A DNA stretch of 64,000 bases. It comes from Plantago major (lineage: Eukaryota > Streptophyta > Magnoliopsida > Lamiales > Plantaginaceae). The position numbers and the translations under genes were made by a program. The notes under the pieces are model-generated. The model was given only the letters and a program-made list of their open reading frames with translations. It made no database searches and was not told the origin of the DNA. The stretch spans positions 31,748,765 through 31,812,764 of the forward strand of contig CM048840.1 in NCBI GenBank assembly GCA_026545765.1, in the 5' to 3' direction. Shown here in pieces: positions 20,259-34,400 of the stretch (within the stretch, counting starts at the first letter, position 1; the number at the start of each line of letters is the position of its first letter).

Positions 20259-22511
20259 ATGTCAGGAAAAGGTGCAAAAGGCTTGCTCACATCCAAAACC
20301 CTTGCTTCCAAGGACAAAGACAAGGACAAGAAGAAGCCCACCTCTCGCTCTTCTCGAGCTGGTCTTCAGGTTCCTTTTCTTTCATTTCACTCTTTCTTCT
20401 CACTTCTCTCATCTCAATTATCTATTCTGTATCGTATCGATTCGTGAATTGCTTGTTCTTTAATATTTGCCTCGTTTGTATTCTACACTTTTTCGAATTG
20501 TTACTGTTTTTGCTCAATTGGGTTCCGATTCTAGTTTTCCAAACATTTGCAAGGTTGAATTGAACAATTACGTGTTGTTTTATGGCTTCTAGTTGAAAAG
20601 AATTAGCCACGGGTTGGAAATTGGGGTTTTAAGTTCTTTGATGAATTTGATTTAGTGTAGAAGAAGATAATGGTGAAATCAATTGATCAGTTGCTTCAAA
20701 TTTACTGAAATACGAAGTTGTTTTCCCGCTGAATTGTTGACAAGTTTATCAATTCGTTTGATCACATAATGAATGAATGCATTAGTGTGAATCAGTGCTA
20801 CAATTGGATCAGCATAAGCTTTAGAACTCGGTTCGTGTTGGGAAAGCTGGGAAATTAGAGTAGGATTATAGTATTTTGGATTCGTCCACTTTGAAAACAT
20901 AGAGAAAATGAGATGATTATAGAGTATGTTAATGCTTTAAATATCAACTTTAGCATAAACTGAAATGTTGGAAGCTATGGCTCCGTTTAGCAAAAACTAG
21001 CTGATAAGGTAGTTGATTGGGTAGCTGATAAGCTAGTTGGTTTTTATAAAAGTGTTTGGTAAATCAATTAGCTGATAAGCTAGCTGATTTGCTAAATATA
21101 ATATGTAAAAACAAATCAGCTAGCTTATTTTTCTTATAAGCTTCCTGGACAAACTTATCAGATCAGCTAGCTTATCAGCTATCAGCTATGCGTTCACATA
21201 ACAGGCTTATTACGAAGCTGATAAACTCGTGCTAAATAGAGCCTATGTTATTATCGACTTCTTGATCTGTAATAAGTGTGTGATAATATATGTTTGTGCT
21301 TTGTGACCTTGATCAAGCTTGCATCAATGAACCTAGTGACCCATTTCATGTGGCACACTTTGAAATGTGCATGGGGATACAGAAACATGTACACATGTGC
21401 ACCCACAAAAATACATGCATCATCCGAATTGTGCTGATTGACTATTGACCATTTGGTTATAGGAACTGTGTGAGAGGATAATCACTTACTGCAACTTGAA
21501 TGTAGCATAACTATTGATGTATCGATGATATGATGCATACTATTTTTGTTGAAGTTAATTGATATTAGGCCCTCATATCCATTGTTACTACCTGTTTCAC
21601 ATTTCAAATAATCACATTATAATAGCTGTCACGGAGAATTGTTTTTGTAGTTTTTTATATTATATTGGGACGACTGTTGTATATCATATTGAGTATATTG
21701 TAAATTATCATTAATAGATGATTTTTTTTTCCCGAATGGACTTACTTGCACTTGTGCATTAGCATACCCAAAAACCACTGATGTTTACATGTGAGCTTGG
21801 TGGTTTGTAGCTGCAATGTAGAAGACTCTCCCAGTAATTTCACATTGCTTGTATGAATGGACGTTACTTTCAGCTCACTGTTTATTGCAGAATGTAAAGT
21901 GTGATTTACGTCTAAAACTCCAATAATTTCAACTTATTTCATACTCCATGCCTATGTTGTCTTGTGAATTATATGCATGTACCTGTTGCTTTCTCCATAA
22001 TTACAGTCACTGCCAAAGCTCTTGCATTTACCTCCTCAGGAAAAAAAAACACATTTACCCCAACTGAAGGAGGTATTGTAATAAATAAAACAACTGTTGG
22101 CCTATAGTTTAGAAGTGAATTTGGTAAATTCTTTTCATGTAGTAAAACATGTTATCTTTCAGAGTAACAAACAGATGTAAACAATATGTCCTGTTTGTTT
22201 TTGTTGTTTTCCAGTTCCCAGTTGGGCGTATCCACAGACTCCTGAAGGAGAGAGCTATGGCTCATGGAAGAGTTGGTGCTACAGCTGCAGTCTACTCTGC
22301 AGCCATATTAGAGTACCTGACTGCTGAAGTATTGGAGTTGGCTGGTAACGCAAGCAAGGATTTGAAGGTTAAGCGTATCACCCCTCGGCATCTGCAGCTG
22401 GCTATTCGTGGTGATGAGGAACTTGACACTCTTATCAAAGGAACTATTGCTGGTGGTGGTGTGATCCCGCATATTCACAAGTCACTTATCAACAAATCCT
22501 CCAAGGAGTAA
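20259..22511 (+). CDS. H2A.Z: Histone variant H2A.Z, two exons
   Basis: Exon 1 is 20259-20369 (37 codons, [14 protein letters not shown] to SSRAGLQ) and exon 2 is 22215-22511 (98 codons plus stop), joined by a 1.85 kb GT-AG intron. The 135-residue product starts with the lysine-rich plant H2A.Z tail and has the histone fold [20 protein letters not shown] at 38-57. It ends with the variant-specific block [20 protein letters not shown] and lacks the SPKK tail of canonical H2A. H2A.Z replaces H2A in nucleosomes near promoters, loaded by the SWR1 complex, and affects transcription and thermosensing in plants. The ATG was chosen because [10 protein letters not shown] is the family's start; longer frames upstream have no ATG. 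The gene looks intact. Confidence 0.96.
20979..21243. mobile_element. MITE in the H2A.Z intron
   Basis: GGCTCCGTTTAGCAAAAACT at the left is mirrored by CTCGTGCTAAATAGAGCC at the right (265 bp), with many AGCTGATAAG/CTTATCAGCT words inside. The flanking bases TAT/TAT suggest a short target duplication. The superfamily (hAT or PIF) is not certain. Confidence 0.7.
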
Positions 22512-23519
22512 ACTTTAGTAGTTTTTGTACTCTGAGGTTTCAATATTAGGTAGTCTATATTTCGCTACCAATGTAAGACTATAGTATGGATGGTTTGGTT
22601 TATCGGTTCGCATATGGGCATAGCCTTTTGGAACGCTCTATATTATTGCACTTATTGTGGACCATGGAACAATATTGGTTTTTCTTATTTGGTTGTTGCA
22701 GTCAGCATGTCTTATAAGTCTTAGTTATGGTTTGGAAGTTGGAAAACTAGTCTTGGTTATGTTCCTTGCGATGTGTTGCTTATCATACGACGGTGATTAG
22801 ATTTAACACTGTACAAAAGAACTGAATTAAGCTCGTATAGCATAGTAATTGTGATTTAAATGCAACACAACAAGCTTAATAGAAACAGATTGTAAACACC
22901 AGTTTTTACAATGTTTGAGGAATTAGTTTGTTGAAAGAAAGCAATCGCCTCTTTGACATTTCTGGACTATCTAAAAAGAAGTTGAATTCTAATAATAGCC
23001 ACAATTCCCAGGTGAAAATTATCAGACAGAGTAATAACCACCTTATTCAAAGGTGCTACAGAACATAGCCAACCTGAAGCCAAAAATCACTTAAAGGCCA
23101 CATTCAAAACATGATACAACTACAGTAGAAGGCAAAAACCTGCAAGTCCACAAGCAATGGTATAAAGAAAGTACGAATAACAACAGTAATAATTACTCAG
23201 CTTCTCAAACTCGTGAGAAATTAGGATGTTACATGGAGACCGCAAAGTAATCACATTAAGAATCAAAGCCCTGAATAGGAGGCAAGCCATTCACTAAACT
23301 GCTGTTCTTAACGTTCTCCAACTATAAAGAATCACGACAAATCGGGCTGCCAAACAACCTGTTAAAACTACAAATAAATACCCTCCCAACACCTAAAAAA
23401 ACACGTTCTTCCTAAAACCTTGCGCATTCGCAGCAGCATAATTCAGCAACAGCCCAAACACAAAAGAAAACCGCGACTGGAAAGAGCGAGCAAGCACAGT
23501 TCAAGCAAATACTGAACAA
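22512..23519. other. Convergent 3' regions of H2A.Z and KCS
   Basis: The two flanking genes point towards each other, so this 1 kb must hold both 3' UTRs. No further gene was seen. Confidence 0.5.
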
Positions 23520-25055
23520 TCAGATGGTTGCAATCTTAGGGACCTCCACTGGAAACTGATCAATTTCGTCCATCCATGGATTCTTCTCTTTGGCAGGAGT
23601 TATAGTCTTGAGAGCTTTCCAAACCGCACTGTTACACTTGAACCCAGATCCAAACGCAATCTGCCAAGTCCTATCTCCTTTCTTGATCCTTCCTTTAGCT
23701 TCTGAGTACGACAATTCATACCAAAGAGAGCTGCTTGAAGTGTTACCAAATCGGTACAGTGTCATTCGAGAAGGCTCCATGTGCCATTCAGACAACTGAA
23801 GATTTTTCTCCAACTCATCCAACACGGCTCTACCACCAGCATGGATGCAGAAGTGCTCAAAAGCCAGCTTGAAATCCGGTATATAAGGCTTAAGCTTCAT
23901 CTTGAACAGCTTTTTCCCCACAAGAGTGGCAAAAAAGAGCAGCTGTTCGGACATTGGCAGCACAAGAGGACCCAATGTAGTTATATTCGTTTTCAACGCA
24001 TCACCAGCAACTGCCATTAAATCCTTTGACAAAGCAACTCCAACTTTTCCCTTTGGATCCTCCAATTGAGTAACACAAGAGAAACATTTGTCATCAGAGC
24101 CTTTGTGAGTTCGGACAGTGTGAACCAGCTGGTACTTCGATCTCCATCGATCAGACCTTTTGTTTGACAGGCAAATCGCAGCACCTCCCATACGGAACAG
24201 ACAGTTTGAAACAAGCATAGACCTCTCATTCCCAAAATACCAATTCAAAGTAATATTTTCCATGCTGACAACTAGCGCATATGTATTGGGATGTACCTGC
24301 AGCAGATCTTTAGCAAGATCAATCGCAATCAAACCAGCACTACAACCCATTCCACCTAGGTTGTAACTGATAATGTTGCCCCTTAGTTTGTAGTGGTTAA
24401 CAATCATAGAGGACAAAGAAGGTGTCGGGTTAAAGAGACTGCAGTTCACGATCAAGATACCAATATCCTTAGGTTTCAAAGAGGTTTTCTCAAGCATCTG
24501 GTCAATAGCACCAAACATCACAGTTTCCGCTTCTTTTCTTGCTTCAGCCATACACGGGTTCGGTGGAACACGTAGTACAGCATCAGGGAGATAAGTATGT
24601 TCCCCCAGGCCAGATCTCTCAAGAATCTTCCTCTGGAACTGCAAGTTCTCATCGGTGAAAGAACCAGTCAACTTCGACCTCTCCATGAAAATCTGCCTCG
24701 TGCATTTCCTTTCGTCCTCTGGCTTGTAGCAAGCAAAGTTAACAAGGTACACAGGGCGGGGACGGGTAAGGAAGTAAACAGTGGACAAAAAGACCAAGAG
24801 GGTCGAACATAGGACGACAGATATGAGATTGAATCGGAGATGGTCCCATAGCACATGGATATCCTGGAGCGAAAACGTTGATATTTGAGCAGCAATAACA
24901 ACTACCAGAGGTGATAAACACAGGTACATTCCATGAGTGATGAGGTAATGATAACCAAGCTTGACATACTTCAATTTTACAGATTGTTTGAAATCGGGAA
25001 GGGCTCGCGAGGTAGAGGATGGAATTAAGGGTGTGGTTGGTTTGGATTCACTCAT
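23520..25055 (-). CDS. KCS11: 3-ketoacyl-CoA synthase, KCS11-like
   Basis: This is an intronless coding region for 511 residues, starting [10 protein letters not shown]; the frame extends five codons upstream but from GTG, so this ATG is preferred. The enzyme condenses malonyl-CoA with a long acyl-CoA, the first and chain-length-setting step of very-long-chain fatty acid elongation at the endoplasmic reticulum. Two hydrophobic segments (about residues 42-60 and 76-97) fit the usual N-terminal membrane anchors. The FAE1/type III PKS-like domain follows. The catalytic triad is present: Cys238 in GGMGCSAG, His405 in FCIHAGGRA and Asn438 in RFGNTSSSS. The N-terminal [19 protein letters not shown] and C-terminal NPWMDEI..FPVEVPK are as I recall for Arabidopsis KCS11/KCS4. 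It appears intact. Confidence 0.95.
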   Translation of the reverse strand: MSESKPTTPLIPSSTSRALPDFKQSVKLKYVKLGYHYLITHGMYLCLSPLVVVIAAQISTFSLQDIHVLWDHLRFNLISVVLCSTLLVFLSTVYFLTRPRPVYLVNFACYKPEDERKCTRQIFMERSKLTGSFTDENLQFQRKILERSGLGEHTYLPDAVLRVPPNPCMAEARKEAETVMFGAIDQMLEKTSLKPKDIGILIVNCSLFNPTPSLSSMIVNHYKLRGNIISYNLGGMGCSAGLIAIDLAKDLLQVHPNTYALVVSMENITLNWYFGNERSMLVSNCLFRMGGAAICLSNKRSDRWRSKYQLVHTVRTHKGSDDKCFSCVTQLEDPKGKVGVALSKDLMAVAGDALKTNITTLGPLVLPMSEQLLFFATLVGKKLFKMKLKPYIPDFKLAFEHFCIHAGGRAVLDELEKNLQLSEWHMEPSRMTLYRFGNTSSSSLWYELSYSEAKGRIKKGDRTWQIAFGSGFKCNSAVWKALKTITPAKEKNPWMDEIDQFPVEVPKIATI

Positions 25056-25735
25056 GTTTCTGTCTTTCACAATCAGCTCAATCTTCTACTCTCACTCCCT
25101 GTCGATGAAACGAAACCAGTACATAGGGTTCAGATAAATGGATATATCTATGAACTTGTAACAAGAACAGAGTCAATGCCATACATGAAAAAAAGGTAAA
25201 AAGTAACTACTGGATTAGCAAAGCTATGAGATAGGAAAAACAAAGCAAAAGCATATAATTCCAAAATTCAAATCCCTAATTAAAACAGGGAAAGTTTCAG
25301 TCTTTCTAGATCTAACCCAAAACAATGTCAGATTTGCATATCCAGATTACATAAACAAGGTCAAAACTGAAATGTTATCACTTATTATCACAAAAGATGA
25401 CACCTTTCAACACTAGCTCAACAAATAAACTTGTTATTCAACAAAAACCCAGCAATTCAGCAAAAATCGAAGACCCCATTTGTCAACAAACTACATACAC
25501 GCAAAAAACGGCCAAAGATTCCAACTTTATAATTAAAAGAATCAGATTCAACACCGAAATTGATGCTCAGAATGGATAAAAAAAAAAATGGAGACGACCC
25601 AGAAATTGATTTACAGCAGAGAACGAAAGAAGATAAAGAGATCGAGAGAATGGAATTTTACCTTTGTTCATCAAGGGTTCAAGATTTGTCAATTTCCGGA
25701 GAAAACTATGTCCGAGAGAGTGGTACACAGAGACA
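25056..25735 (-). other. 5' leader of the KCS gene with a likely 5'-UTR intron
   Basis: On the minus strand GAACAAAG|GTAAAATTCC (donor at 25661) and CATCGACAG|GGAGTGAG (acceptor at 25099) frame a 563-bp intron ending 43 nt before the ATG. A TATTTATA-like word lies at about 25831-25840. Splicing is inferred from signals only. Confidence 0.5.
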
Positions 25736-25849
25736 GGAATGAAGAAGAGATGAAAATATGAAATTGGTTTGAAGAGAAAAGTCCGAGTCAAATAGGATTT
25801 TGATTTAATTTGGATTCCCTTTAATCTAATATAAATATGTACAACAATA

Positions 25850-28434
25850 CAATACAATACAATAATAAATGCTCTCTCAATATGGCGACAATGTGGAAGA
25901 GGCGTGATTGGAATGCATGTTGGATTGTTTGTGACAATGAGTTGTACAAGTACTCCACTTGATTTTTTAGCATTTTACAATTTTATTTAAATTCAATACC
26001 TTCTAGAAGTGAGAAATTTATGCAGACCTTCCAGATTTTGGATATGCCAAAATCAAGATTAGTTACCACCACAAAGATTTACTTGTAGGTACTGCAATCA
26101 TGATGGTAAGGAGAAGTTTGTATCTTTCGGTTACCATATTTAGATATATATAAATTATCTTATCTCGGGTAAATAAGTCAGTAGTAGTGTATAATTAGTA
26201 AAGCAGAGGATGGAAATACTTATCCGTTGATGAGATAGTTTGCATGTAAATCAGCCATCGTCTATATACTATATTTAAGTTTTACGTGACAATAAATATT
26301 TAGGTATTAAAGAAAGTGAATTTAGCCTATGATAGGGAGTATGATCATGAAGAAGGTATTTATCATCAAACCCCATGTGTTGAAGTTCTTGACCAACATG
26401 GAGTTGTTGTTAGGGAATGATTCACATCGGAAATACCTTTTCCCTATCATGTTCCTATCACCTTTTGGAATGAAAGCATTTTGATTGCCACCCATCTAAT
26501 TAATGGGGTTCCTTTTTATATTAAGTCTAATAATTAACAAGGCATATTCCGCTTTTACGTAACAAGAAAATGACTATTTACACAACTGATTTGCATCGTA
26601 TGAGTATAGCAGCATATTTTGCAAGTAGCAACAACATTAATTTCCCTTACTTTGGGAATGGATCCATTGGGGTTGCAGCTCATCTACTCCATACCCTTCC
26701 TTATCCTCTACCAATATATAATAAGCCAACCTTAAATCCATGAACATGCACTCATGTGCGGATTTAGGAGCAAGGGCGGAATTATGAGATGCATAGTAGG
26801 GCGTTGCCCTCACCCCTTCCCCCAAAAAAGAATTTTGAAAAAAAAAATTAAACTTAATTTTTTTTGATAATTTAAGAGTTTTATCCGTAACAACCGAAAC
26901 AATTTCATATAGTATATAATTTGATCCACCAAACTTCAAATCTGGATCAGCTGTGCATGCACTTTAAGTCATCGATACAGTAAAATTTATCAATATCAAG
27001 ATACATTAATTTATGAATAAGGTTATTTGGACGGACCTCCTCAGATACTTTACACCTTATACCTATACTATAGCTCCGATAGTTTCTTACATCCATACTC
27101 CATTTTTAATTTTCAAATACTCAACATAAAATATAATGTTAAAAAGACTAGAATGCCCATGAAAAGAAGAGAATAATATCATGGGACATAGACCGGAAGA
27201 GCTCCTCTAACTCTAATATGGAGATCGTAGCTATTTAAGGCTATGATATGACGGAGCGTAACATCTACACCGTAAACAGAGCATTTAACAGCTCCGCCAT
27301 GTAGGTTAAGAGCAAGTGGAATAAAAGGTAATTACGTGAATAACCAATCTCACATAGCATGAGTACTTTGTGGTGATTTCAAAAGCAGGTCTACATGTTA
27401 ATAATTATGTCAGGATGTTTGGATAACGATTAAAATCAAAAAAACAAGTTTAAAATAAGTGTTTTTAGGTAGTTTAACCAGATTTATGTGATTATAATCT
27501 ATTTCCGTCATATTGAATAAAAACAAGTCCAGCATCAAGTGGTAAATAAACGTGTGAAATAGATGAAATGTATAATAAAGCAGCCTAGCCCCCTTTGATC
27601 ATCATTGTAATCACTGCACCAACTGCCAAGTCTGCCAATTTAGTTGATTTTGTTATTAACAAGGCAGAGATACGTTGTATTTCAACCAGAAGCAGACTTT
27701 TCAAACTGAAACAGAGGGTCGCCAAGTTGAGCAAGACATGAGCTATAACTTGAGTAATGACATGAGCATGGTTAGTTCGTCAAATAAAAGTCAGTTGTCC
27801 ACTCTTTTGAATAACGCGTACTCCACTGTAAATAATATTCATACAGTTGTTCATCAATTGTTGAATTTTGAAGCAACAATTATTAGTCAAAATAAATAAT
27901 AATACACACAAATAATATAAAGCAACAAGTGAAGCTTAGCTAAGCAGGCTCATCAGTTTCTGTGAGTCTTTAGCTAAAAGAAAGACTCAAGTATTACACG
28001 GAACGGAACTATTGATGAAGCTTCTGTTTTTAATAAGAGTATGATGATAATCTGCCAGACAGCCCAAACGTGGCTACATGTGGACTGAAGATTCAACCTG
28101 GCTGGCTCAAATTTGTACTGATTGACCCAAACAAACATGTCGCAATCGAAATCTCACTCAACAAACTTCTTTTTGACTATTTTTCGTTCCTTCCATTCAT
28201 TAATCACTTCACATCATCATTCAAAACTGGATGGATCAAGATAATGGTGAGAGCCCGAAAAAAATTCAGGTTCAAGAAACTCCGGGCTGTGGAGTCTATA
28301 TAAATAATTACAAATTAAGAAAAAACGAAATACTAATTAACTTCAGAAGCAGAAATCGAGATGGTCGAAAGGTAGTCAGAGTTCTTGCCAGTTGTGCTCG
28401 GAGGAGAACAATTAGAAGACATTTTGCCTCATCA
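25850..28434. other. Intergenic DNA between KCS and CCR4-6
   Basis: No gene is supported. About 26440-26530 (plus strand) a short stretch reads VPITFWNESILIATHLINGV, which resembles part of a copia integrase, so it is a small retroelement fossil fragment. The 27675-27899 open frame (Q/N/S-rich) has no recognised family. Confidence 0.4.
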
Positions 28435-31400
28435 TCAGCTCGTACTGTTGGACGAAGCATCTTTAACAAAAGCAAATTCCGAAACTAATGCAATGTGATC
28501 ACTTCCCCATTTCTGAAAAAATGAATAAATAAGTGCAATAATACAATGACAACAGGAGCATCCAGAACAACATGGTTGGATTCCTTTCAGACTGTCAAAT
28601 ACTCAGATTGGGATTCTTTTATCAGGCCAGTATAGAATCTCTTCCTTGGAACAAAACATAAAGTTATGCGAATGTCAGATAAGTTATAAACAAGCTTCTC
28701 AAATTCTGTAATGTCCAATACCAAAGATTGAATACATAAACTTAGAGTTTCCCCTCCAATGAGTTTCAGAAAACTGTTTGACTTGACGAAACTACTCTAT
28801 GAGAAAAATGTTTAAGAGTAACAGTAGAAAAATATTACCAACCAGAACTGCAACCATCATGCTATTGTTCAATTCAGGTAGTATGAAAAGAACTGGATAT
28901 AATTGTTGTTGGTTTAAGATTGTTAGTCTTAAGTTGTTGTCTCTAAAGGGTCTTGTGAGATTTAGATTTCATAATTAAATCTTCAAAGTTAGGTAATGTT
29001 CCTCGAAAAGACCATAAAATGATACAGTTTGATGCAAAAGATCATCACTATTGCTGCATACTACAAAAACAGAAAAACATCTATATGTAAGAAAAGCAGA
29101 TAATATATATACCTTCGTAAAGGAAGGTGCAATGATCTATATGTTGTAATTTTCTAGATGTTTTTAGAGTAATACCTTCGTGGGAAAACCCCTGGTCTGC
29201 TGCTGCATTACATCCTTTGGTATTGGAGCAAGAACCCTGGCAGTTTGCAGACCTTCAGAGTGCCTGGGTTACAAACGTTGGAAACAATTTCATCCGTACA
29301 AGATCATGGTCTCAAGTGAAATGACATGTTTGGGGCACACAAAATGATGTAAAGATGAGGCATAGTCTACAAGGTGCATCTCAGATATCATTAGATTTCT
29401 CATGATTTTCTAGTGTAGCACAGGGTCACGTGATTCGTGGATCGTCTGGAACAGGGACGCGGTAGGTGGTACGCGATTCACCTCTTTGGAGAATCCGATT
29501 GTCCAGCGAATCCCATAGCATATTTCAGGAACGTGATTCACTAATACAATGAAAATGATTCGCAACTTATTGGAACGTAATTCGCTATTAGTTGGAACGC
29601 GATTCACCTCCATACAAAAGAGAGAAAAACGTGAAACCCACCTTTCATCTCAGATTCGCTAATATTTGGCGAATAAGTGAGCATTCCTAAAAGAATAGGT
29701 GCGGATGCGTGTTCCAGAATGTGGAACGCGGGATTGGCATTCCGAACGCATTCCCGAGCGAATTGGTACGACAATGAACCACATTCCGGAACGTGAAATG
29801 CGGGTACCTCGGCAAATCATGTGACCCTGGTTTAGCTTTAGCTTTAGCATTTCGTGAAACTAAATTATTAAGTAGAAACATGCAATTCATATTTCTTACT
29901 CTATTTTTCCATTAGCTCAGATCAATAAAGGAGCGGACTTCTCCCTTACTATCGTCAATTTCGTCTATTCATATTTTCCTCTAGATTGGTCCTTTACATA
30001 GCCCCCACTATAAACGGGCTATAAGAAAATTATAAGGCAGGCTAAATTGATGGCTTTAATAGTCGAGCTGATGAGCTGAGCAATTAACTTTATTAGCAAG
30101 AGAGAATACAGTATTACTTTCCTTAAATGACAACTATGATTCACAGCAACCTCAAAATTAGGCATACAAATTGCCTACTAATGAGATTTGACATTTGCTT
30201 CAATATTTTATGAGGCACCTAATGACGAAGTTATAGCGGCCACACAAGGATGAAGCTCTGATTTCCCTAGATAATTAGTAATAGGGTATTTGTAACCAAG
30301 AGTTGAAGAGTGAGAATAGAAAATGATTGACCAGAACATTGTCAAAGGTGAGCCTGCTACACAAGACCATTAAATGAAATGAATTTATCACTAATTTGTG
30401 TTGCAGCTGCAAGGATCTAAAGCAGATTGAAAGGAAGCAACAAGCACTCGAGATTGTTTCATCACGCCCATGCAACTGACACAGAAGAAAAATAAAGTAC
30501 TACTAAATCTACCAATGCACAGTCTGGAAAATGCTAGTACTCACCATATGTAATCAACGGTGCCTAAGAAAAGTTTGTGGTAGCTGGTGACAAGGGGTTC
30601 TCCATCTGAATCTCTTGAACTTGAAGAGGTCTGAAAGAACAAAAGTGATGCTATAATAATTTAAATTCAAGCGACAACACCAAAGGTAGTACCACCTTAA
30701 GAAAATTATGAGCATATCATACCTCAGCTTCTGTGTAAGAACTAGTTAACTTTAAAAGATGTTCCATCACCCTGCAGTCTTTACTACCTGTTGCTGTTTC
30801 TATTTCCATTGGAGTCCAAGCCGCTAGATTGAAGAGCAGTTCTGATCTATCCAGGGGAACATCTTCAATATGTAGTGTGTCCTTGAGAATCTCATTACCA
30901 TGAGTATTCTCGGAACTAATATTTAAATCAGATGGAAATGGACTTTGCCCAGTATTATGCAATCTAGATAAGGGAGAGTCACAATCTTCTTGATCTACAT
31001 TCAGTGTCACTTCATTCACTGTCTCATCAACTGATTCATTAACTGCCAAGCGAGCATGTTTTTCATCCAAAGCAGCATCAGCAACTGTGCATGCACATGA
31101 AGATCAGCATAGAATGACAGAGAGATAGTAGTATTTTTCTGCTGAAACATAAAAAACTAGTTCTCCAAGCCTATAATGAAGAACATCAAGACATTGCAGC
31201 CAAGATATTGCAAAACTCAGATTAGGATAATCTGAGTTGCAAAATAAGCTTTGGATATATATTACCCCCTCACGACTGCCAATCAAGAGTAGATAATAGT
31301 TAATATGGTTACCTGAGACCTCAGGTGATATTGCTGAATTTGATTCCACAGAGACACTGACTTCAGATGATTTAGAGGGGAGACATTCACAAGACGGCTC

Positions 31401-34400
31401 CGCTAAAACTGTCTCATCACTTACATCCGTGAATGAACGGGTAAGGGATTCGTTGTCATCTCGAGGACCCGTATGATTTTCATTGGATAAGCTAAAACCG
31501 CTAGCTGGTGTCCTGCAAAATAAATGAATGGAATGCCTTTACAATACTTACTTAATAAAGCCAGAAGTGCTCATTGGAAACCACCAGCAATAAAGGTGTA
31601 CCTAGAATTAGGAAACGCATGCCTTGGTGGTTGTAATTCAGCACGGTCTTGTCCGGAGACCTTATATCGGGGCAGTTCAGACAAATCAAGCTACAGTAAG
31701 ATATTTAGAAAGCCTTAGGGTGTTATGAGTTGTCCCAGGGATGGAGATGCAGACATACAAAAGTAGGAAATGCATTCAGTAAATCTGAGCAATCAAATTA
31801 CCTTTCCTTCTTTGATAAAGTTGTACATGGGACTCTGAGAGAGCATCAAGTTTTGGTGACATTTCATATGATGAGAGAGAACAAGTTTGGTAAGATCCAA
31901 GATACAAGGATGCACAAAGCAAAGGATAAAAGGACAGAAAGTAACATTATATAAATAAGAAAACCACCTTTGGAGTGCAGTTAAAGTCCCCACACATGAC
32001 TACAGGAGCATCATCCCAGAGCTTAGAAACACCGTGTGCCCTGTCCAATAGCACCCTAATCTGGCAAGTGAAAAAGAAACCGAAGGATAACAGGAAGATT
32101 ACTCAGGTTTCATTCTAAATCTACCCCCAAGTTCCTTACATCACCTAAAACTGAAAGGACTACAGGAACAGAGCTGAAGGACAACTGGTGAAGCTACAAC
32201 ACTAGGACCATTAGACATTAGCTAAAGCTCTTTAGAAGTAAACACCATAAGTTCATAACATTAAGAATAACAAAACGAATATCAAAACAACAATGCACTT
32301 CTACTTAAATAAGCAGTCTGACGAGAAGCTAATATTACTCTTAAGTTCAGGGAAAGATGAAGTTAAAATATGTAGAAATCCAGATCTTAAACTGGTTTAA
32401 GTACGAGACCGGTGAAGTTGGACATATGAAGAAGCCCACAGCTGACAGCACTTTGTTTGGAATTATAACATGTGCTTAGTTCATATATAACATATCAAAG
32501 GGGAATCAGGACAATTCAAACATCTTTCATACCTGTCCAAGCTTGATATCCCCCCTTTTAGGATTGAAAAGTACATGAATGTTGCAAACGACAACTCTGT
32601 GCAAGTTTGCCGAACTGCAAATCAAAGTCTTTACCATCTTCAGCAAACAACAATTGCAGCAATAATGTACTAATATTTAGAACGGCAAGGAAATATCAAA
32701 ATGGTGAAAAGTTGGAACAAGTGTTCAATCCCGCCAGGAATCAGCTAGCTCGGAGCATTTTCGGACCTGCCCGAGATAGATACATCCATCCCGGGTTGCA
32801 TAGCATCCCGGACGATCCCGGTGTTTCCCGGAGCGGGATCCCGGCAGGATAGTGCCACAACAGGATTTTTGGGGGTAAATGACCAATTTACCGGATCCCG
32901 ACAGGATAGTGACACGACACTGATGTTTTGGGGTAAATGACCAATTTACCTTCAACTGCCTAGACTTTGCTTGCCTTTATGACTCTCTATGAAGGATTAT
33001 TTCTTATAATTAATTCAGTTATTGTAAGCTTATATATATATATATATACACACTCCCTCCGTCCCCGGATTCAACTTCCCGCGGGTCCGGGCACAAGTTT
33101 TAAGAGAAGAGTGAATAAAGTAGGAGAGATGGTGATAAAGTAGGAAAGAGAGTGAATAAAGTATGAGAGATAGTTAATAAAGTAGGTTAGATAGTGAAAG
33201 TAGGAGAGACATTTTCCATATAAGGGATGATAAGTTAAAATAGGGACGTCCCAAAATGGAGTGCGGGAAGTTGAAATCGGGACAGAGGGAGCATATCATG
33301 TTAATATCCCCGCTATCCCGGATTTTTTGAAGGACCGCTACGTTCCGCGATCCGTGATTGACAACACTGGAAGTGGAAACAAGTACAGCTTCCCAAAGTT
33401 AAGCATTTGTGCTGTATAAATTATTTCTTTGCTCGTCACTATTAGCAGATTTGAAAAATACAGTACCAATCAGATTAAACATAATTTACAAGGTACTGCT
33501 TGCAAAGTTGGTGGGATGCAAAAGTTAAATTTAAAACGTAAACAATGCAACATGTCATAAAGATCTATAATTATTATTCACATATCACCAACTAATATGA
33601 TATCCAAAAGATAAATAACTCAAAATTTGCACTTCCTAATAAGCACCAACTCTTCTTCGTGCCACCAATCAAGTTTTTTGCGTAATATTTAACTCAGGTA
33701 CATGACTTTAAAATTCTAATGTAGATGGAGTACTTCTTAATGCATAGCTTACAACAAGATTCTCAGCCTTCCATATAATTAGCATTTCACATATCAGTAT
33801 AATTTCTGGAAGTTGAAAGTATAGATGAATTACCCTTGAATTATGGATCTGAAATGTTGTCTACTGTTTGAAATCGGCCTTACATTTCAATTTCTTGCCA
33901 AAGAAGCACCGTAATTCAACGAAAGGATTAATTTATGGTTTTATTATGCAATGAATTGAACTGTGTAATACGATCTTTAGGTGCAAAATAGTGATGGAAG
34001 CAAAATGAGATGTGACAAGGGCAGTGGCATATTCAGGGAAGATTCTAACGGCAACCAAATCAAAGCTTTAAGAAGTAGATGTATAGATAACCAACCATTC
34101 TATACTATACTAATAAGATTTGTAAAACCAGACTTAGTAGCAGACATACTTGATTGGTATTTTGCCGTGATCATCAAAACATTACATTCAAGTTTGCAAA
34201 AGAAAGTCCGGGGAGAAAATTACAACATAATACTAAAGGAAGAATGCTTCTTGCCTTGTAGAAAGAGATGATGTGCCATTAATATCATTCGGCCGATTGC
34301 TAGACTATTCAACAAGAATAAATCACATGAGATCTTGGTGAGGTGCATGACAACAATACATGCTTATAGTAGTCATGCTGAGAAACTTCAAAGCATTTAA

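Larger units (their letters stand above)
32718..33369. mobile_element. hAT-like element in CCR4-6 intron 8-side, itself hit by a Stowaway MITE
   Basis: The left CAAGTGTTCAATCCCGCC and the complement of the right end CAGTGTTGTCAATCACGG look like hAT TIRs. Many CCCGG/CCGGG words lie inside. It contains a two-copy 57-bp tandem repeat (32836-32950) and the MITE at 33053-33291. No 8-bp duplication was seen. It lies in the intron between exons 34255-34304 and 32533-32614. Confidence 0.55.

Noticed and set aside
23590-24812. Several open frames on the plus strand opposite KCS
   Set aside because: They are shadows of the well-conserved minus-strand enzyme and have no family motif.
33981-34271. Plus-strand open frame of about 96 residues
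   Set aside because: It lies antisense in a CCR4-6 intron and overlaps the small exon on the other strand; no motif.
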